A stretch of 64,000 nucleotides of DNA from Anniella stebbinsi (lineage: Eukaryota; Chordata; Lepidosauria; Squamata; Anniellidae). Shown here piece after piece: positions 47,236 to 59,318 of the stretch. Numbering within the stretch: position 1 is the first letter of the stretch; every line of letters begins with the position of its first letter. Under the pieces are notes generated by a model that worked only from the letters and a program-made list of their open reading frames with translations, was not told the DNA's origin and made no database searches. The position numbers were made by a program, and so were the translations under genes. The stretch is from NCBI GenBank assembly GCA_029215795.1, contig JARDYH010000004.1:110690001-110754000 (forward strand), read 5' to 3'.

Positions 47236-47454
47236 TTAAGCACAAACGACACAACTGATGAATGCATGGCTGCTTTGGAGCCTCAGCTGCTCCGACATTT
47301 GGCAGCATTGCGCTCAGCTGCTGCTTCACTCCCAAGGCTGCTGCTTATGCATGAATCATGGGCCTTGGTCACAGAAACAACAAGAGGGATAATGATGTAC
47401 GATTTGACACTAAGTGGTACCCAGAATCAGTGCTGGCTCCATGCTTTTGAGGGC

Positions 47455-47790
47455 CCTTGGGCAAGACTCCCATGATGGAACCCCTCCCTTAGAGAGTCTG
47501 CCTTCTCATCGCCATTGTCACTAGCTGCTCTAGCTCCTTGTCTTCTTTCTCATCACTGCTACTACTTGCTTGCTTGCTAGACAGGCAGAGAGCCAGCGAG
47601 CTAGTAGATAGCGGCATCTGCTGCTCCTCCTTCCAGTACCGACATTATCTCAGCCAGAGAGAGAGGTAAGTGAACAAACACGTTGCAATGGGGAAGAGGA
47701 GGAGCGACTCCAGGAGGATCTTGTTAGTGGGCCCATGCTAGGGTGGGGACCTTTGGCAGGTTCCCAGCCATGCCTACCCTTGCCCAGGAT
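47455..47790 (+). repeat. Repeat with donor-like agagaggtaagtg
   Basis: Shares gcagagagccag, ttgcaatggggaagaggagg and flanking blocks with 34375-34560 in inverse orientation. Limits are approximate. Confidence 0.5.
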
Positions 47791-48045
47791 TTGGCAAAAG
47801 ACACAAGTTTTGCCAAACCGCTAGGAAATCATATTCATTTGAACTATCAAATTCAACATGCCCAGAAAATCCAACACAATCATATTTATAATCAAAAGGG
47901 GAAACTTCTCAAAGAATAATAATAAAAATTAAATAATAATAATAATAATAATAATCAGTTAAATGGAAACTAAGTGTTAACAGTTAGGAGGATTTACATC
48001 ATAGGTTACACCAGCCTTTCCCAACCTGGTGTCCTCTAGGTGTGT

Positions 48046-48226
48046 TGGGCCTGCCTTCTTTTGTATATAGTCACTCTAGTATAGTGCCTGCACCTTTAAC
48101 TGTTGTGATGAAGAAGAAATTTCACCAGGAACTAATTGCATACAAATGACACTGGCTGAAATTCCCTTTTCTCTACAACTATTAAAGTTACAGGAGCCCT
48201 GACCTGGATTTTATCTGGTCACCCTA
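48046..48226. mobile_element. MITE-1 copy 13, right half only
   Basis: Starts within the centre (ggcctgccttcttttgta) and ends CTGGTCACCCTA. To its left is a scrap of another repeat (agcctttcccaacctggtgt), so the left half was lost at that junction. Confidence 0.88.
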
Positions 48227-48666
48227 CCTCAAGCAGGGTGTACGAAATATTATACAATAATTTCACAAACAGCTTCAGGGCTTACATAGGCCTAGTTCTA
48301 ACAAGCTGCAGATGAGGTAGAAAACCTGTGTCCCTAGAGCACCACTTCAGGTTAGAGTTGGGGCTCACCTGATCAAAAGCTGGAACATTCCATTATGTAA
48401 GCCTCTACTTTCAATTTGAATTGGTGCTGGTGTGACGCAGCCAGACCCAGATCTCAATTAGGCAGTTCCTGCTTCGAATCTTGCATCTGCCTTAAATTCG
48501 CTAGGTGTTCTTTGGGCCACCAATTTCCTCTCAGCATCAGACCCTGAGCTTTTAATATGGGGATAATGATACTGACCACTTAATGGGTTTGTGGTAATGA
48601 TTGCAATAAGATAGTACAAGTGAAGACTTGTTGTCTCTTCTACTTGCTCAAGTGTAAGACTAGGTG

Positions 48667-49799
48667 TAGGGTGACCAGATTTTGGAAACCAAAATCCCGG
48701 TCCAAAATGGCTGCCCAAAGGGGGCGTGCGGTGCCCACGAGATTGTGTTGGGACTTCAAGTCCCATTGTCCCCAGCAACATGCCAAAACCACCCCGTTGG
48801 TGTTGGACTACAACCCCCATCATCCTTGGTGATGATGGTATCTGGAGCCCTACACCATCTTTTAGAGCTGAGCATCAGGCTGCCCAAGGAGCAAAAAGCT
48901 TCCACCACAGCACTCGCTGGCTCCCCCTCCTCCCTGTTCAAAGTACCGCTGCACCAAGCCCCTCATGGGTGACACCCACCTGGGCTCATGTCGCTCGCTC
49001 GCGCCGCCGCCGCCGCTGCTCCGCGTTGCCTCGCAGGAGGAAGTGAGGGTGCCCAGCTCAGGTGTCCCCCCCCCATCAGCCCTGGAGCCGGCGCACTTGG
49101 GGCAGTGCCGAGGAAACTTCCCCCTGGGTGGGCGAGGCAGACAGGCAAGCAGGCGCCCCTCCTCAGCACACTTCCTCTAGCCCCTCCCCCGGGCGATCCG
49201 GGGCTTCTTCTAGGCCAGCGCGACCGCGCAGGACTAGAAACTGCTCAGCTCGGCCTGGAGGAAGGGCTGGAAGTTACGGCCTGCGTGATTGCGCTGGCCT
49301 AGAAGAAGCCCCGGATCGCCCAGGGGAGGGGCTAGAGGAAGTGTGCCGAGGCAGGGCGCTTGCCTGCCTGCCTGCCTGCCTTGCCCGCCCAGGGGGAAGT
49401 TTCCTTGGCGCCGCCCCAAGCGCGCCAGCTCCGGGGCTGTTTTTGGGGGGGGGAACGATGGGACACCTGAGCTAGGCGCCCTCACTTCCTCCTGCGAGGC
49501 GACGTGGAGCAGCAGCAGCAGCGCTAGCGAGTGAGCGAGCGACATGAGCCCAGGTGGGTGTCGCCCGCGAGGGGCTTGGCACGGCGCTGCTTTGAACAGG
49601 GAGGAGGGGGAGCGAGCGAGTGCTGTGGTGGAAGCTTTTTGCTCCTTGGGCAGCCTGATGCCCCGCTATAAAAGATTGTGTAGGGTACCAGATGGAGCCG
49701 ACCGTTTCCGCAGAGATTTGCCTCCATGGCCCCGTCGGCCTGGATCACCCCAGTTTTCCCGGTTAGGACTGGGAAAGCCCTGGCGATCTGGTCACCCTA
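48667..49799. mobile_element. 1.1-kb CpG-rich foldback element with TAGGGTGACCAGAT ends
   Basis: Starts TAGGGTGACCAGATTTTGG and ends CGATCTGGTCACCCTA. The interior is a very long imperfect inverted repeat: 48833-49253 is mirrored by 49262-49697, e.g. gcccaaggagcaaaaagctt against aagctttttgctccttgggc. No 8-bp duplication is visible (actaggtg against gaggcctt). The many long open frames (up to 137 codons) are Pro/Arg/Ala-rich shadows of this composition. Confidence 0.85.
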
Positions 49800-50038
49800 G
49801 AGGCCTTTTCACAAACTAAAAGCAATTTGTGCTGAATTATCTGGCTTACTTGGGGACAAACACGCGTCTGTTTGCTTTTAATTTTAAACGTATTAAATAT
49901 AGGTTGTTTTGATTACTTTACCCCAACCTAAGATCTACTGATATAGGGTGGGTAATCAGTGTTTTTATAAGTTCAATTCAATATAAATTATATAAATTAT
50001 ATAAACCACAAAATAGATAAAATATTAAAACAAATAAC

Positions 50039-50358
50039 TAGGGTGACCAGATAAAATCCAGGTCAGGGCTCATGTAACTTTAAGAGTTGTAGAGAAAAGG
50101 GAATTTCAGCCAGTGTCATTTGTATGCAATTAGTTCCTGGTGAAATTCCCTCTTCATCACAACTGTTAAAGTTGCAGGGGCCCTGCCTTCTTTTGTATCT
50201 GGTCACTCTAGTATAGTGCCTGCAACTTTAAGTGTTGTGATGAAGAGGGAATTACACCAGGAACTAATTGCATACAAATGACACTGGCTGAAATTCCCTT
50301 TTCTCTACAACTGTTAAAGTTACATGAGTCCTGACCTGGATTTTATCTGGTCAGCCTA
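50039..50358. mobile_element. MITE-1 copy 14 with 8-bp target duplication
   Basis: TAGGGTGACCAG...CTGGTCAGCCTA, flanked by CAAATAAC at 50031-50038 and 50359-50366. Confidence 0.95.
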
Positions 50359-50819
50359 CAAATAACTAAACTTTAGGACAGGCATTTAATCATTTTAGAA
50401 TGGGGGTGGGGAGAGAGGGGGAGATGCATAAAAGTCAGGAAACTATCAAACAATCAGTGGTCAAAGAAAGGGGTTGGAGTCAGGGAAGGGGGGCATGGCA
50501 ATCCGGGGAGGGCTGGATTTAGCCCCTGGCCTGAGGATTTGCACCCCTGCTTTAGATTGATTGAACTTTTAGACTGCTCAGTAACCAAAGTTCTTTGCAA
50601 TGTGTATTTTTGCCCTAAGTCTGCAATAGAACTTTCCTTAGGAAAATAACATCTCCATGAGGAGGCATCTGTCATTGCTACTAGGTAATCCCAGCAGTTT
50701 CAGACTCAAATAACAGGTCTGGGAAGTGCAGGAGTAAAACAAACAAACAAACAAATAAACAAGAAGGCCCTGCAGAGAAGCAAATCATGAAAACCCAAAC
50801 CACTGTGATCTATGTCATT

Positions 50820-50905
50820 TCATTTCATTATCATTTCATTTATTGCATTTCTATACTGCCCCATAACTTAATCTCTCTGGGAAGTTCACAGACATTAAAA
50901 AACCA
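50820..50905 (-). mobile_element. L2-clade LINE 3' end, minus strand
   Basis: Reverse of the L2 3' UTR: ttgcatttctatactgcccc, ataacttaatctctctggga. Confidence 0.65.
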
Positions 50906-50912
50906 GTAAAAC

Positions 50913-51232
50913 TAGGCTGACCATATGAAAAGGAGGACAGGGCTCATGTAACTTTAACGGTTGTAGAGAAAAGGGAATTTCAGCCAGTGTCATTTGTATG
51001 CAATTAGTTCCTGATGAAATTCCCTCTTCATCACAATAGTTAAAGTTGCAGGGGCCCTGCCTTCTTTTGTATATGCTCACTCTAGTATAGTGCCTGCAAC
51101 TTTAACTGTTGTGATGAAGAGGGAATTTCACCAGGAACTAATTGCATACAAATGACACTGGCTGAAATTCCCTTTTTTCTACAACTGTTAAAGTTACATG
51201 AGCCCTGTCCTCCTTTTCAGATGGTCAGCCTA
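50913..51232. mobile_element. MITE-1 copy 15
   Basis: TAGGCTGACCATATGAAAAG...CAGATGGTCAGCCTA. The flanks AGTAAAAC / ATTAAAAC match at seven of eight positions. Confidence 0.93.
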
Positions 51233-51471
51233 ATTAAAACACCTTACACAAAATACAAAAAGAAAGCCATTTGCATAAAAGCATATAAAGCGCTATCACG
51301 CAGAGAGACAGCGTACGAACTGAGGGAATCAAACATAGAGGCTCATCCTTATGATCTGCATGTTTCCTTCAAAGACAAGCATATATTCTTCCAATCTATA
51401 CATAGCTTAATCATGTGATGCAGCTTTTCATAGACTGAATCATTTGAACCTGCATATTTGAATTGTTCCTC

Positions 51472-51487
51472 GGGGGGGGGGGGGGGG
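51472..51487. repeat. Poly-G run
   Basis: About 16 consecutive G. Confidence 0.9.
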
Positions 51488-51680
51488 ATCGTGCGCAAAA
51501 AAACCTACTATGTAAAGGATAAATTGCTAGAGAATATCAATTGTAGTGGAACATAAGCAGGAGGGTCGAATTGTGCTCATTCCTGCTAGTGAACATCCCA
51601 TATGTATCTGGTTGCCACCGTGGGAACAGAATGTTGGTCTAGATAGGTCTTTAGTCTGATATGGTATGGTTCTTCTTTTG

Positions 51681-51881
51681 TAGGCTGACCATCTGAAAAG
51701 GAGAACAGGGCTCATGTAACTTTAACACTTGTAGAGAAAAGGGAATTTCAGCCAGTGTCATTTGTATGCAATTAGTTCCTAGTGAAATTCCCTCTTCATC
51801 ACAACAGTTAAAGGTGCAGGCACTATACTAGAGTGACTATATACAAAAGAATGCAGGGCCCCTATTCATGTGGTCAGCCTA
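51681..51881. mobile_element. MITE-1 copy 16, internally deleted
   Basis: TAGGCTGACCATCTGAAAAG...CATGTGGTCAGCCTA, but only 201 bp: most of the right arm is missing between gggcccc and tattcatgtgg. The 7-bp TCTTTTG on both sides shows it moved as a unit before or after the deletion. Confidence 0.9.
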
Positions 51882-53015
51882 TCTTTTGTTCTGTGTATGC
51901 ATCCAGGATGCTTGCTATATGGAAGAGCATTCAGCTGGGATAATCCCTCTCTTCCTCCCACTCACAGTAAAGATACACACCATGATTGTCCTCCATGTGT
52001 AGATCAGCTCTGAAACTCCATATTTAATATTATTTCCATCCTGAAATATCCATATTTGGTCGAATAATTTATTTTTCACCATTTCATATTTAATAGGAAA
52101 CAGGCCAATATTCAAACATTTGGCAATGGCTCCATCTCAAATGCATGGTAACTAACCATACAGATTCTTTAAGCTTTTTTTCTTGCCAGATCCATGTGAC
52201 AGAATTATATCCCTGTAAATCACAGTTATGTGCTGCTTATGCTTTTATTAACAGATACAGTTATGAGTAACCACACAAACATCTTTCCAAAATCCATAAT
52301 TTTTAGCCTTTCCTAGATCTTACTCAAGATGGTAGAGTGGGATCTAACAGCTAGCTAGCTGAACAGGTGCCATTATACTTTCGGCCTCTGGAATATTTTC
52401 AGAGATGTTGATTGCAAAACAGTCCTGAGTTAAAACAGCAATATATGGATAAAGCATGAAGTGACAAATCTATCACTCTATCAAACTTAGTTGTGAACTT
52501 ATTCAAAGTCCACAGAAACATTTTAAAATAAAACTAGCAAAAATAGATTGAGCTGCAATTATTCTCCAACCAGGCAACTATGAAGCAGATAGAGCATTGC
52601 ACTTTAATTGTAGGTCTGTAGTCCAGTTTCTGTGAGGCAAGGGAAAGTTGCTAGTTTGACTGGCATTACATTTTTACATAGTGGCATGCTGGAGGCTGGG
52701 AAGAGGCCTTAAGACATAGGGAAGCTAAGGGGGATTGAGAAATGGGGGAGAAGTGGGTGGGGAATGAAGCTTGAGGAAAAGGAATTGAATCCCAAGGAAC
52801 TGAGGCAAGAACACACCTGGAACCCTTGGAATAACGATAGCAACATAGTAGAGTGCCCCCTTGAGGCATGCAAAGCCCTTAGTTAGTCTGGATAGATAAG
52901 GCACTCAACATAAGAAACTTTGGGGCACAATGTAGAAGGCAAGGTTTTGGGGTTTTTTGCTGGGCTGCCAAAGTTTCCAAAGCAAAGATTTGGTACAAAG
53001 ATGTCATCCATTTAG
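51882..53015. other. Intron segment without assignable elements
   Basis: Nothing repeated elsewhere in the window and no exon-like structure was found. Confidence 0.4.
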
Positions 53016-53019
53016 TACT

Positions 53020-53232
53020 GGATACGACACAATAAACAACTGGTGTGGGGGAAAGAATCGTCAGTTGTTTTGACTATTGTGTCATCCAAATGCTGCCATA
53101 GTCAACTCAGCGCTGATCCTCATCCACACCACAATTGATTATTTATTACCATGTTGTGTGGGGAGTGCCCCCTAGGGTTAGGGTTAGGGTTAGTCAACCC
53201 ACCATTGACTATCGTGTCGTCCGAATTGAGCC
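53020..53232. mobile_element. Palindromic element GGCTCAATTCGG family, copy 3, with TTAGGG repeats
   Basis: The left terminus is eroded (ggatacgacac); the right end is GTCGTCCGAATTGAGCC. Internal cctagggttagggttaggg at 53171-53193 contains three telomere-type units. Confidence 0.8.
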
Positions 53233-54890
53233 ATAGATGACTATGTAAAACTGTGGCAGTTGATCCGCTTCCACAAAACTCTAATTTCTTTTTAAATTGG
53301 GGACATCTCTTAACACAATAGGCCAGTCTAATGTAAAACGAGGTCAGCAAATTAGTTTAACAACACACCATGCACAAAAGCGAGCAGCAGCACCGTTTCA
53401 TAATCCTTGGCCCAATTCATTTCTTCAAGAATTAAAAGTAATACTATCGGCCATGAATGAGTCATGCTTTCACATTTTCAACTCTTAAAATGAGGCCTTT
53501 TGTAGGGGGGAAAGACACATGTGAGCCACTCAACAGGCACATTAGTTACTGCCCAATTATTTTCTATTGCATTTAGAGTAGCTTCAGCACCGTCTGACAT
53601 TTGCAAGAGCCAGCATTTTACTGCAGTAGAGGCTGGAAAGAACAGACCCTTCCCATTTTCACTTTGGGTTTTTGACTAAATTTGGATCCGACCCATTGTG
53701 TATGGAAAAAGAACATTTGGCAAGACAAAATGAATTGTGATAATATATCAAAGACAGGAGTCAAACTATGTCCTAAACCATCCAGCTAAGCATTGAAGTT
53801 CTGAGGTTAGTAGTATCACATCTGAATTTTATGCTCAGTCCCACAGGTTCACACCGTTGTACTCTGGGCTTTCTTCATTAGGCTCATTATTTATGTATCT
53901 ATTAAAGCATATTTAGCCCACTCTTCAGATTAACCACATTTCCAGAGTGGCTTGCGAAGATTTATGGCCTTGAAGACAGTACCTGTCCTCATGGTTACAA
54001 TTTAAAATATGCAACACAGAAGAAAGGATAGGGGAAAGCAAACCCAGGCACTAAGTCTTAATTATAAAGTTATTATAATAACTAGCTGGAATGGATACAG
54101 TTCAAGGAGAAGAAAACCAAAAGTTGATGGACTCATGGGAAGAGTCGGGAAAGATTAGTCAGGTGTGGGACACAGAAATGCTAAGTTGATAGAAAGACTT
54201 ATAACTGTAGATTGCACCTTTGTACCCCATAAATGACTACAATTAATGCAGACAGAGTCATCTGGAGCTCTCTAGTGGAGATTTTCAATTGTGATAGGTG
54301 GATTAAAATTAAGGAGCCTGAATAAGACTTGAACCCATCACTATCTGAGGGTGAGGTAGATTTGATGACTGCTTAGCTAGCAAGAGGGACAAAATCGCCT
54401 CTTCTGGAATTTTAAATATACTAAAAATAGGGCTAGATACAATGGGGGAGACAATGGCCACTGTCAATCAGTCAGCATAGTGCTGAGCAAGAGCACAAAT
54501 AGAACACTCTGGCGAGCTTAGCAGTAAATATTTGTATTTTAGATCTTCAAAATTCCCCTCCTTCATTGATGTAGATTGTGTTCCCACATGTGACACTAAC
54601 CTTTCCAAATCCTTACTTCAATGGGAAGTAGACTTCAATAATTGGAGTATCATAAGTATTTGGAAGTCTAGAAGACTATTGAAATAGTCTCCTAGGTCTC
54701 CAAATAGTTATGATATTCCATTACACTTATCAAATTCTACTTCCCACTGAAGAGATAGGGGACATATATGAAAACAATTATGGGGCTAGCATGACCCTGA
54801 CATCAGCAGAATTTTAAAAGGATGCCCATTGCTTTCCCTTACAGCCATTAGATGACCAATGAAAACTGGTTTGCTGGGGCAGAGTTTTGG
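53233..54890. other. Intron segment, mostly unassigned
   Basis: Faint LINE-like 3' UTR similarity around 53900-54060 (minus). Otherwise nothing recognised. Confidence 0.4.
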
Positions 54891-54891
54891 A

Positions 54892-55045
54892 GCTTGTTCT
54901 ATATATGAAGTTGCCTTGTAGGGAGTCAAACCACTGGTCCATCTATCTCAATATGGCAACTGAATGGTAGTGGATCTACAGGGCTATGGACAGTGGCTAT
55001 TCCAAGCACCTGCTATCCAAGATCCTTTAATTGAACATTAAATCC
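54892..55045 (+). mobile_element. tRNA-related SINE fragment (squamate type)
   Basis: atatgaagttgccttgta, accactggtccatctatct, cagtggctattccaa and the ttgaacattaaatcctagat region follow the order of the common squamate SINE whose 3' part is tRNA-like. Diverged. Confidence 0.5.
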
Positions 55046-55384
55046 TAGATCTTACATATATAAAAAATGTTCTCTGCCATTAACCTTGAGTATGGATTAG
55101 TAACAAGTTTTCCAGTGGAGTGAGGCACATGGAGTCTGGACCAAAACAGGTCATGTCCTCTAATTGTAATTCTCCAAGCAAGGTAGCACAAAATGATGAT
55201 TCTGCTCAAGCGTGTAACCATTATATGACAAATGTCAAAGAAACTCATGGCAACTTAAAAAATAAATGTTTTTCTTTTTTTTAAGGTGCTCTGCTCATGT
55301 AAATTGGAGCAGAAGTGTATCTGTGGAATTCTCATTTAAACAATTCACATCTCTCATACACTCCTTGGACATCCAGGATGGTAA

Positions 55385-55510
55385 ACTGTGGCAGTCCAGA
55401 TGTTGTTGGACTCCAACTCTCATCAGCCCCAACCAGGATAGCCAATGATTAGGGATGATGAGAGCTACAGTCCAACAACATCTGGAGGGCATCTAGTTTC
55501 CCCACCCTTG
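55385..55510. repeat. Palindromic repeat ccagatgttgttggact
   Basis: ccagatgttgttggactcca is mirrored by acagtccaacaacatctgga; arms also share ctctcatcagcccc / gggatgatgagag. A scrap of the same family lies at 48010-48045. Confidence 0.7.
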
Positions 55511-56425
55511 CTGCACATACTAGTGGTCTGTAGGGAACACATAGAGGCCATTTGCTTGGGCAAACAGACCTTAGAATATGTTTCATAAATTCTTATTTGC
55601 TGGTATGCTTAATTTCTGCCGGTACTCAAGCAGGTATATATTTGCATTGGTTACGTCTATAAGAAGGTCAATAACAGAGTTCCTCCCTGGCATGACTGTA
55701 TATACTGTACTAGCATAAGGGGGCAGATATTGAATTACTACCAAAACATTTTGAAGTAAACAATTAATCATGTGAAGAAAACAGATGGAGTTTCAGCATT
55801 TGTAGTTCTTTTCTTTGCTTATTTAAGAATAAAGATCTCCCAACTCCTGTAGCGCTGGCTGCATGGATGTAAGTGAATTTCCTAAATTCTAATATGAGGC
55901 TCCAATGGATTTGGCATTTCCTGCATTGCACACAAAACTGATGCCTGGGCCATTTTTCATTACTCAATAAAACTGCCATCTCTCCTACCTTGAAATCATA
56001 TGTTGTACACACTTCATGAAAATTCATGAAGTTATAACCATTCCTCATTAGACTGTGTGACTGGTTTACCTGAATGTCCAGGACAATTTATTGCTAAAGT
56101 ATCACAAAATATTTCCTCTTTTCTATTACCAGACCTGAATACTTTCACTAAAAATGATCCTATCTATGCATCCTCAAGGCCCAACCTGCCTCATCCCTTA
56201 AGATCTCATGGTGGAGTCACATTATCTGTTCAAATTATTATTACTTCATTTGTTATTTTCCTCTGATGAAAATATTTACTCCATGACTGCTGACATTTCA
56301 ACCAACCAGAATATAGTTTTCATTATGAGATCCTATTTCTAACTTGCTGGCCACAGGCCAATAGAGAGTTGGGCAAACTTGATTTCTTGGATTTTCTGGC
56401 TTGGATTTTATGACGTTTGCTATTT
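55511..56425. other. Intron segment without assignable elements
   Basis: No second copy, exon or structured repeat recognised. Confidence 0.4.
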
Positions 56426-56429
56426 TATT

Positions 56430-56912
56430 CAGGTAATTTATATCCTACCCATCTATTGAAATTCACAGGGTGGCATAGAATCTTAAAATTACAGATAAAG
56501 GGTTGCATCCAACTAGTGGCACTTGCTGATGGATTTCTCCTCCCCCTAGAGCCCCTTGCCTCCACCCCAAATCTGCTCTGGAGCAGATTTGTGGAGACAT
56601 GGGGATCGCATGTGCGAGAAGGGAAATTTCCATTGTGTGCGTGCTCGCACAACATTTGATTTAACCCAAAACTCATGATATAATTAAAACAGTACAACAT
56701 TAAAATGGGGATATATGCAGCAGATACAAAGCTCTAACACAGATTGCTCTACTGAAACTGCATTAACACAATTCAGCCTAGCACAACAAAAAACTGTGCC
56801 CAAATGAAAAAAGTCTTCAACAAATGACAAAAGGTCAAGAGAAAGGGAGCCAAACAAGTCTTCTGAGGCAGGAAGTTCCACAGTCTGGGTGCAACCACAG
56901 AAAAGGCCCGAC
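56430..56912 (-). mobile_element. L2-like LINE remnant, minus strand
   Basis: The minus strand around 56820-56912 resembles the L2 C-terminal coding end (caggaagttccacagtctgg, accacagaaaaggccc), and 56430-56500 looks like its 3' UTR. Strongly decayed. Confidence 0.45.
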
Positions 56913-56914
56913 TA

Positions 56915-56998
56915 ATTTAATTTTTGTAAACCACCCAGAGAGCTTCGGCTATGGGGCGGTATATAAATGGAATAAAATAAAATAAATAAATAATAAAA
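56915..56998 (+). mobile_element. L2-clade LINE 3' tail
   Basis: tttttgtaaaccacccagag, agcttcggctatggggcggt, then (AAAT)n. Confidence 0.8.
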
Positions 56999-57065
56999 AT
57001 AACCATGCTTCTACCTAGGGATGTCGGAGAAATCTACAATGGATTCAAATGAGTTCAGATTCAAG

Positions 57066-57372
57066 AACATAAGAAGATCTGTGCTGGATCAGACTAAGGG
57101 TCCATGTAGTCTAGCAGTCTGTTCACACAGTGGACAACCGGCTAGGAACCCAGAAGCAAGAATGCATGCAACAGCACCATCCTACCCATGATCCCCAGGC
57201 CACGGGATTACATAGGATTACTGCTTCTGCTACTGGAGGTAGCACATAGCCATCAGGATTAGTAGCTATTGATAGCCTTCTCCTCCAGGAATTTATCCAA
57301 TCCCTTTTAAAGGCACCCAAATTGGTGGCCATCGCTACGTCTTGCGGTAGTGAATTCCATCGTTTAACTATT
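57066..57372 (-). mobile_element. Dispersed retroposon copy, minus strand
   Basis: aacataagaagatctgtgct, ggatcagactaagggtccat and atcccttttaaaggcaccca are the reverse complement of the family at 4817-5090. Confidence 0.75.
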
Positions 57373-57867
57373 AATCTGACTTGTGAATCCTACAGCAGAT
57401 CAGGTTTGCTGGAGTCACTCAGACCCTGCAGACTTGCAGATGAGGGGTTTTTTTTTTTTTACTTTTAGGAGGGATTTGTACAAGTGCACAATGGCATAAA
57501 TGTGCATTGTTACTAATGCGGAATTGCACATGTGTACGTAATTCTCATACAAACAAATCTGATTTCTTCAATGAGTGGGCAATGGAACAAAAGATGCCTG
57601 ACAATCTGTGAAACACATGAAGAACAGATTTAGCAAAATCTGCATATCCCTACTTCCACCATTATCTGGTCTTGGAGATGAGCCTTCTCTGCCAATCCTA
57701 AGGACTGTGCAGACCCGTATGGGAGGACTGTGGCCACTATCCTTGGATACTGCACCCAAAATGCCTGGCCAATATAACATCTCTTTTTCTTGCCTCCATT
57801 TTCTCTCTTGCATTGGGATTCTATGCTTCAGATTTTAAAATATGCACCCAAGTGAAAAAGGTTAAGT

Positions 57868-58188
57868 TAGGCTGACCATCTGAAAAGGAGGGCAAGGCTC
57901 ATGCAACTTTAACAGTTGTAGAGAAAAGGGAATTTCAGCCAGCGTCATTTGTATGCAATTAGTACCTGCTGAAATCCCCTCTTCATCACAGCAATTAAAG
58001 TTGCAGGGGGGGCTGCCTTCTTTTGTATATGGTCACTCTAGTATAGTGCCTGCACCTTTAACTGTTGTGATGAAGAGGGAATATCACCAGGAACTAATTG
58101 CATACAAATGACTCTAGCTGAAATTCCCTTTTCTCTACAACTGTTAAAGTTACATGAGCCCTGTCCTCCTTTTCATGTAGTCAGCCTA
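57868..58188. mobile_element. MITE-1 copy 17
   Basis: TAGGCTGACCATCTGAAAAG...CATGTAGTCAGCCTA. GGTTAAGT on the left and (A)GTTAAGT on the right give a seven-base duplication. Confidence 0.93.
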
Positions 58189-58639
58189 GTTAAGTAATGT
58201 CTTCTGCTTCAATTTTTGACTAATCCAAGTGGAGTAGGAAAATACAATGTCCATCAAGTCTGTCCTCTTGACAGAAGCAAGAATTCTATATCTAAAGTTT
58301 GGGTGTATGGTTGCAAGTGAGCTGTACAACTTGTGACTAAGCTGAACACATGCCAAAAGTCATATAATGTAGCCCCATTGGGGTAAGGAAACCTCCTGGG
58401 TTTTGTCGCCTGTCAGGGACTGCAAAAAAAAAACAATGAGGTTGTCAAGCTCCTGGCAAGCCAGAATTCATAGCTGGGAGACAGAGTTTAGATTTGTTTG
58501 GATCTGAAAGACTTCAGATGCCTCATGATCACTTTCATCCAAACTTCCTTCCATTTAAACATTTGTCACTCAATTCTTTGCTAGCAAAGCAGAATATATA
58601 AATTTGTTTAGAATTCAACATTTCCTGGGTTTCGGCCCC

Positions 58640-58945
58640 CCACCTGCTCCCATGTGATTCAGCCCACCCAATGAGAGACAGGGCACCACTTTTTTAATAT
58701 TGGTGGCCAGTCTGTGGAATTCCCTGACCCAAAAGGCCCTGCCAAAGACAAACTTATAGTAAAGATTGCGCAGTTCTGGCAGACTTTTGATATTGAATGA
58801 CTTGCTGTTCATTTTTTTATTTGGTTTGTAGTGCATTGTTTTTCAATGGGGTGTTTTATTTTCTTGATTTGTAAGCCACTTTTTTTTTTGAGGGGGGCTC
58901 TTCTGGGCAAAAACTGGCATAGATGTTATAATATAGAATAAATCC
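58640..58945 (+). mobile_element. L2-like LINE 3' end (decayed)
   Basis: ccagtctgtggaattccctg resembles the APRLWN-LP coding end, and a T-rich 3' UTR with ttgatttgtaagccact follows. Confidence 0.5.
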
Positions 58946-58998
58946 ATATGCTTAATGCAGAGGACCCTTTGCCCTGCCTGTGTGCGTGACAAATAGGG

Positions 58999-59318
58999 TA
59001 GGCTGACCAGATGAAATCCAGGTCAGGGCTCCTGTAACTTTAACAGTTGTAGAGAAATGGGAATTTCAGCTAGAGTCATTTGTATGCAATTAGTTCCTGG
59101 TGATATTCCCTCTTCATCACACCAGTTAAAGGTGCATGCACTATACTAGAATGATCATATTCAAAAGAAGGCAGGGCCCCTGCAACTTTAACTGTTGTGA
59201 TGAAGAGGGCATTTCACCAGGAACTAATTGCATACAAATGACAGTGGCTGAAATTCCCTTTTCTCTACAACTGTTAAAGTTACAGGAGCCCTGACCTGGA
59301 TTTTATCTGGTCACCCTA
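58999..59318. mobile_element. MITE-1 copy 18 with 8-bp target duplication
   Basis: TAGGCTGACCAG...CTGGTCACCCTA, flanked by AAATAGGG at 58991-58998 and 59319-59326. Confidence 0.95.

Noticed and set aside
48682..49545. Several frames of 70-137 codons rich in Pro, Ala and Arg
   Set aside because: They derive from the CpG-rich palindrome of 48667-49799 and mirror each other on the two arms.
53171..53193. Interstitial telomere as a sign of chromosome fusion
   Set aside because: Only three units, and the same block occupies the same place in another copy of the mobile element, so it came with the transposon.
55988..56048. Minus-strand ATG segment ending at donor TTTCAAG|GTAGGAG
   Set aside because: Considered as exon 2, but the encoded start (MRNGYNFMNFHEVCTTYDF) has no hydrophobic signal core and does not end in phase 1.
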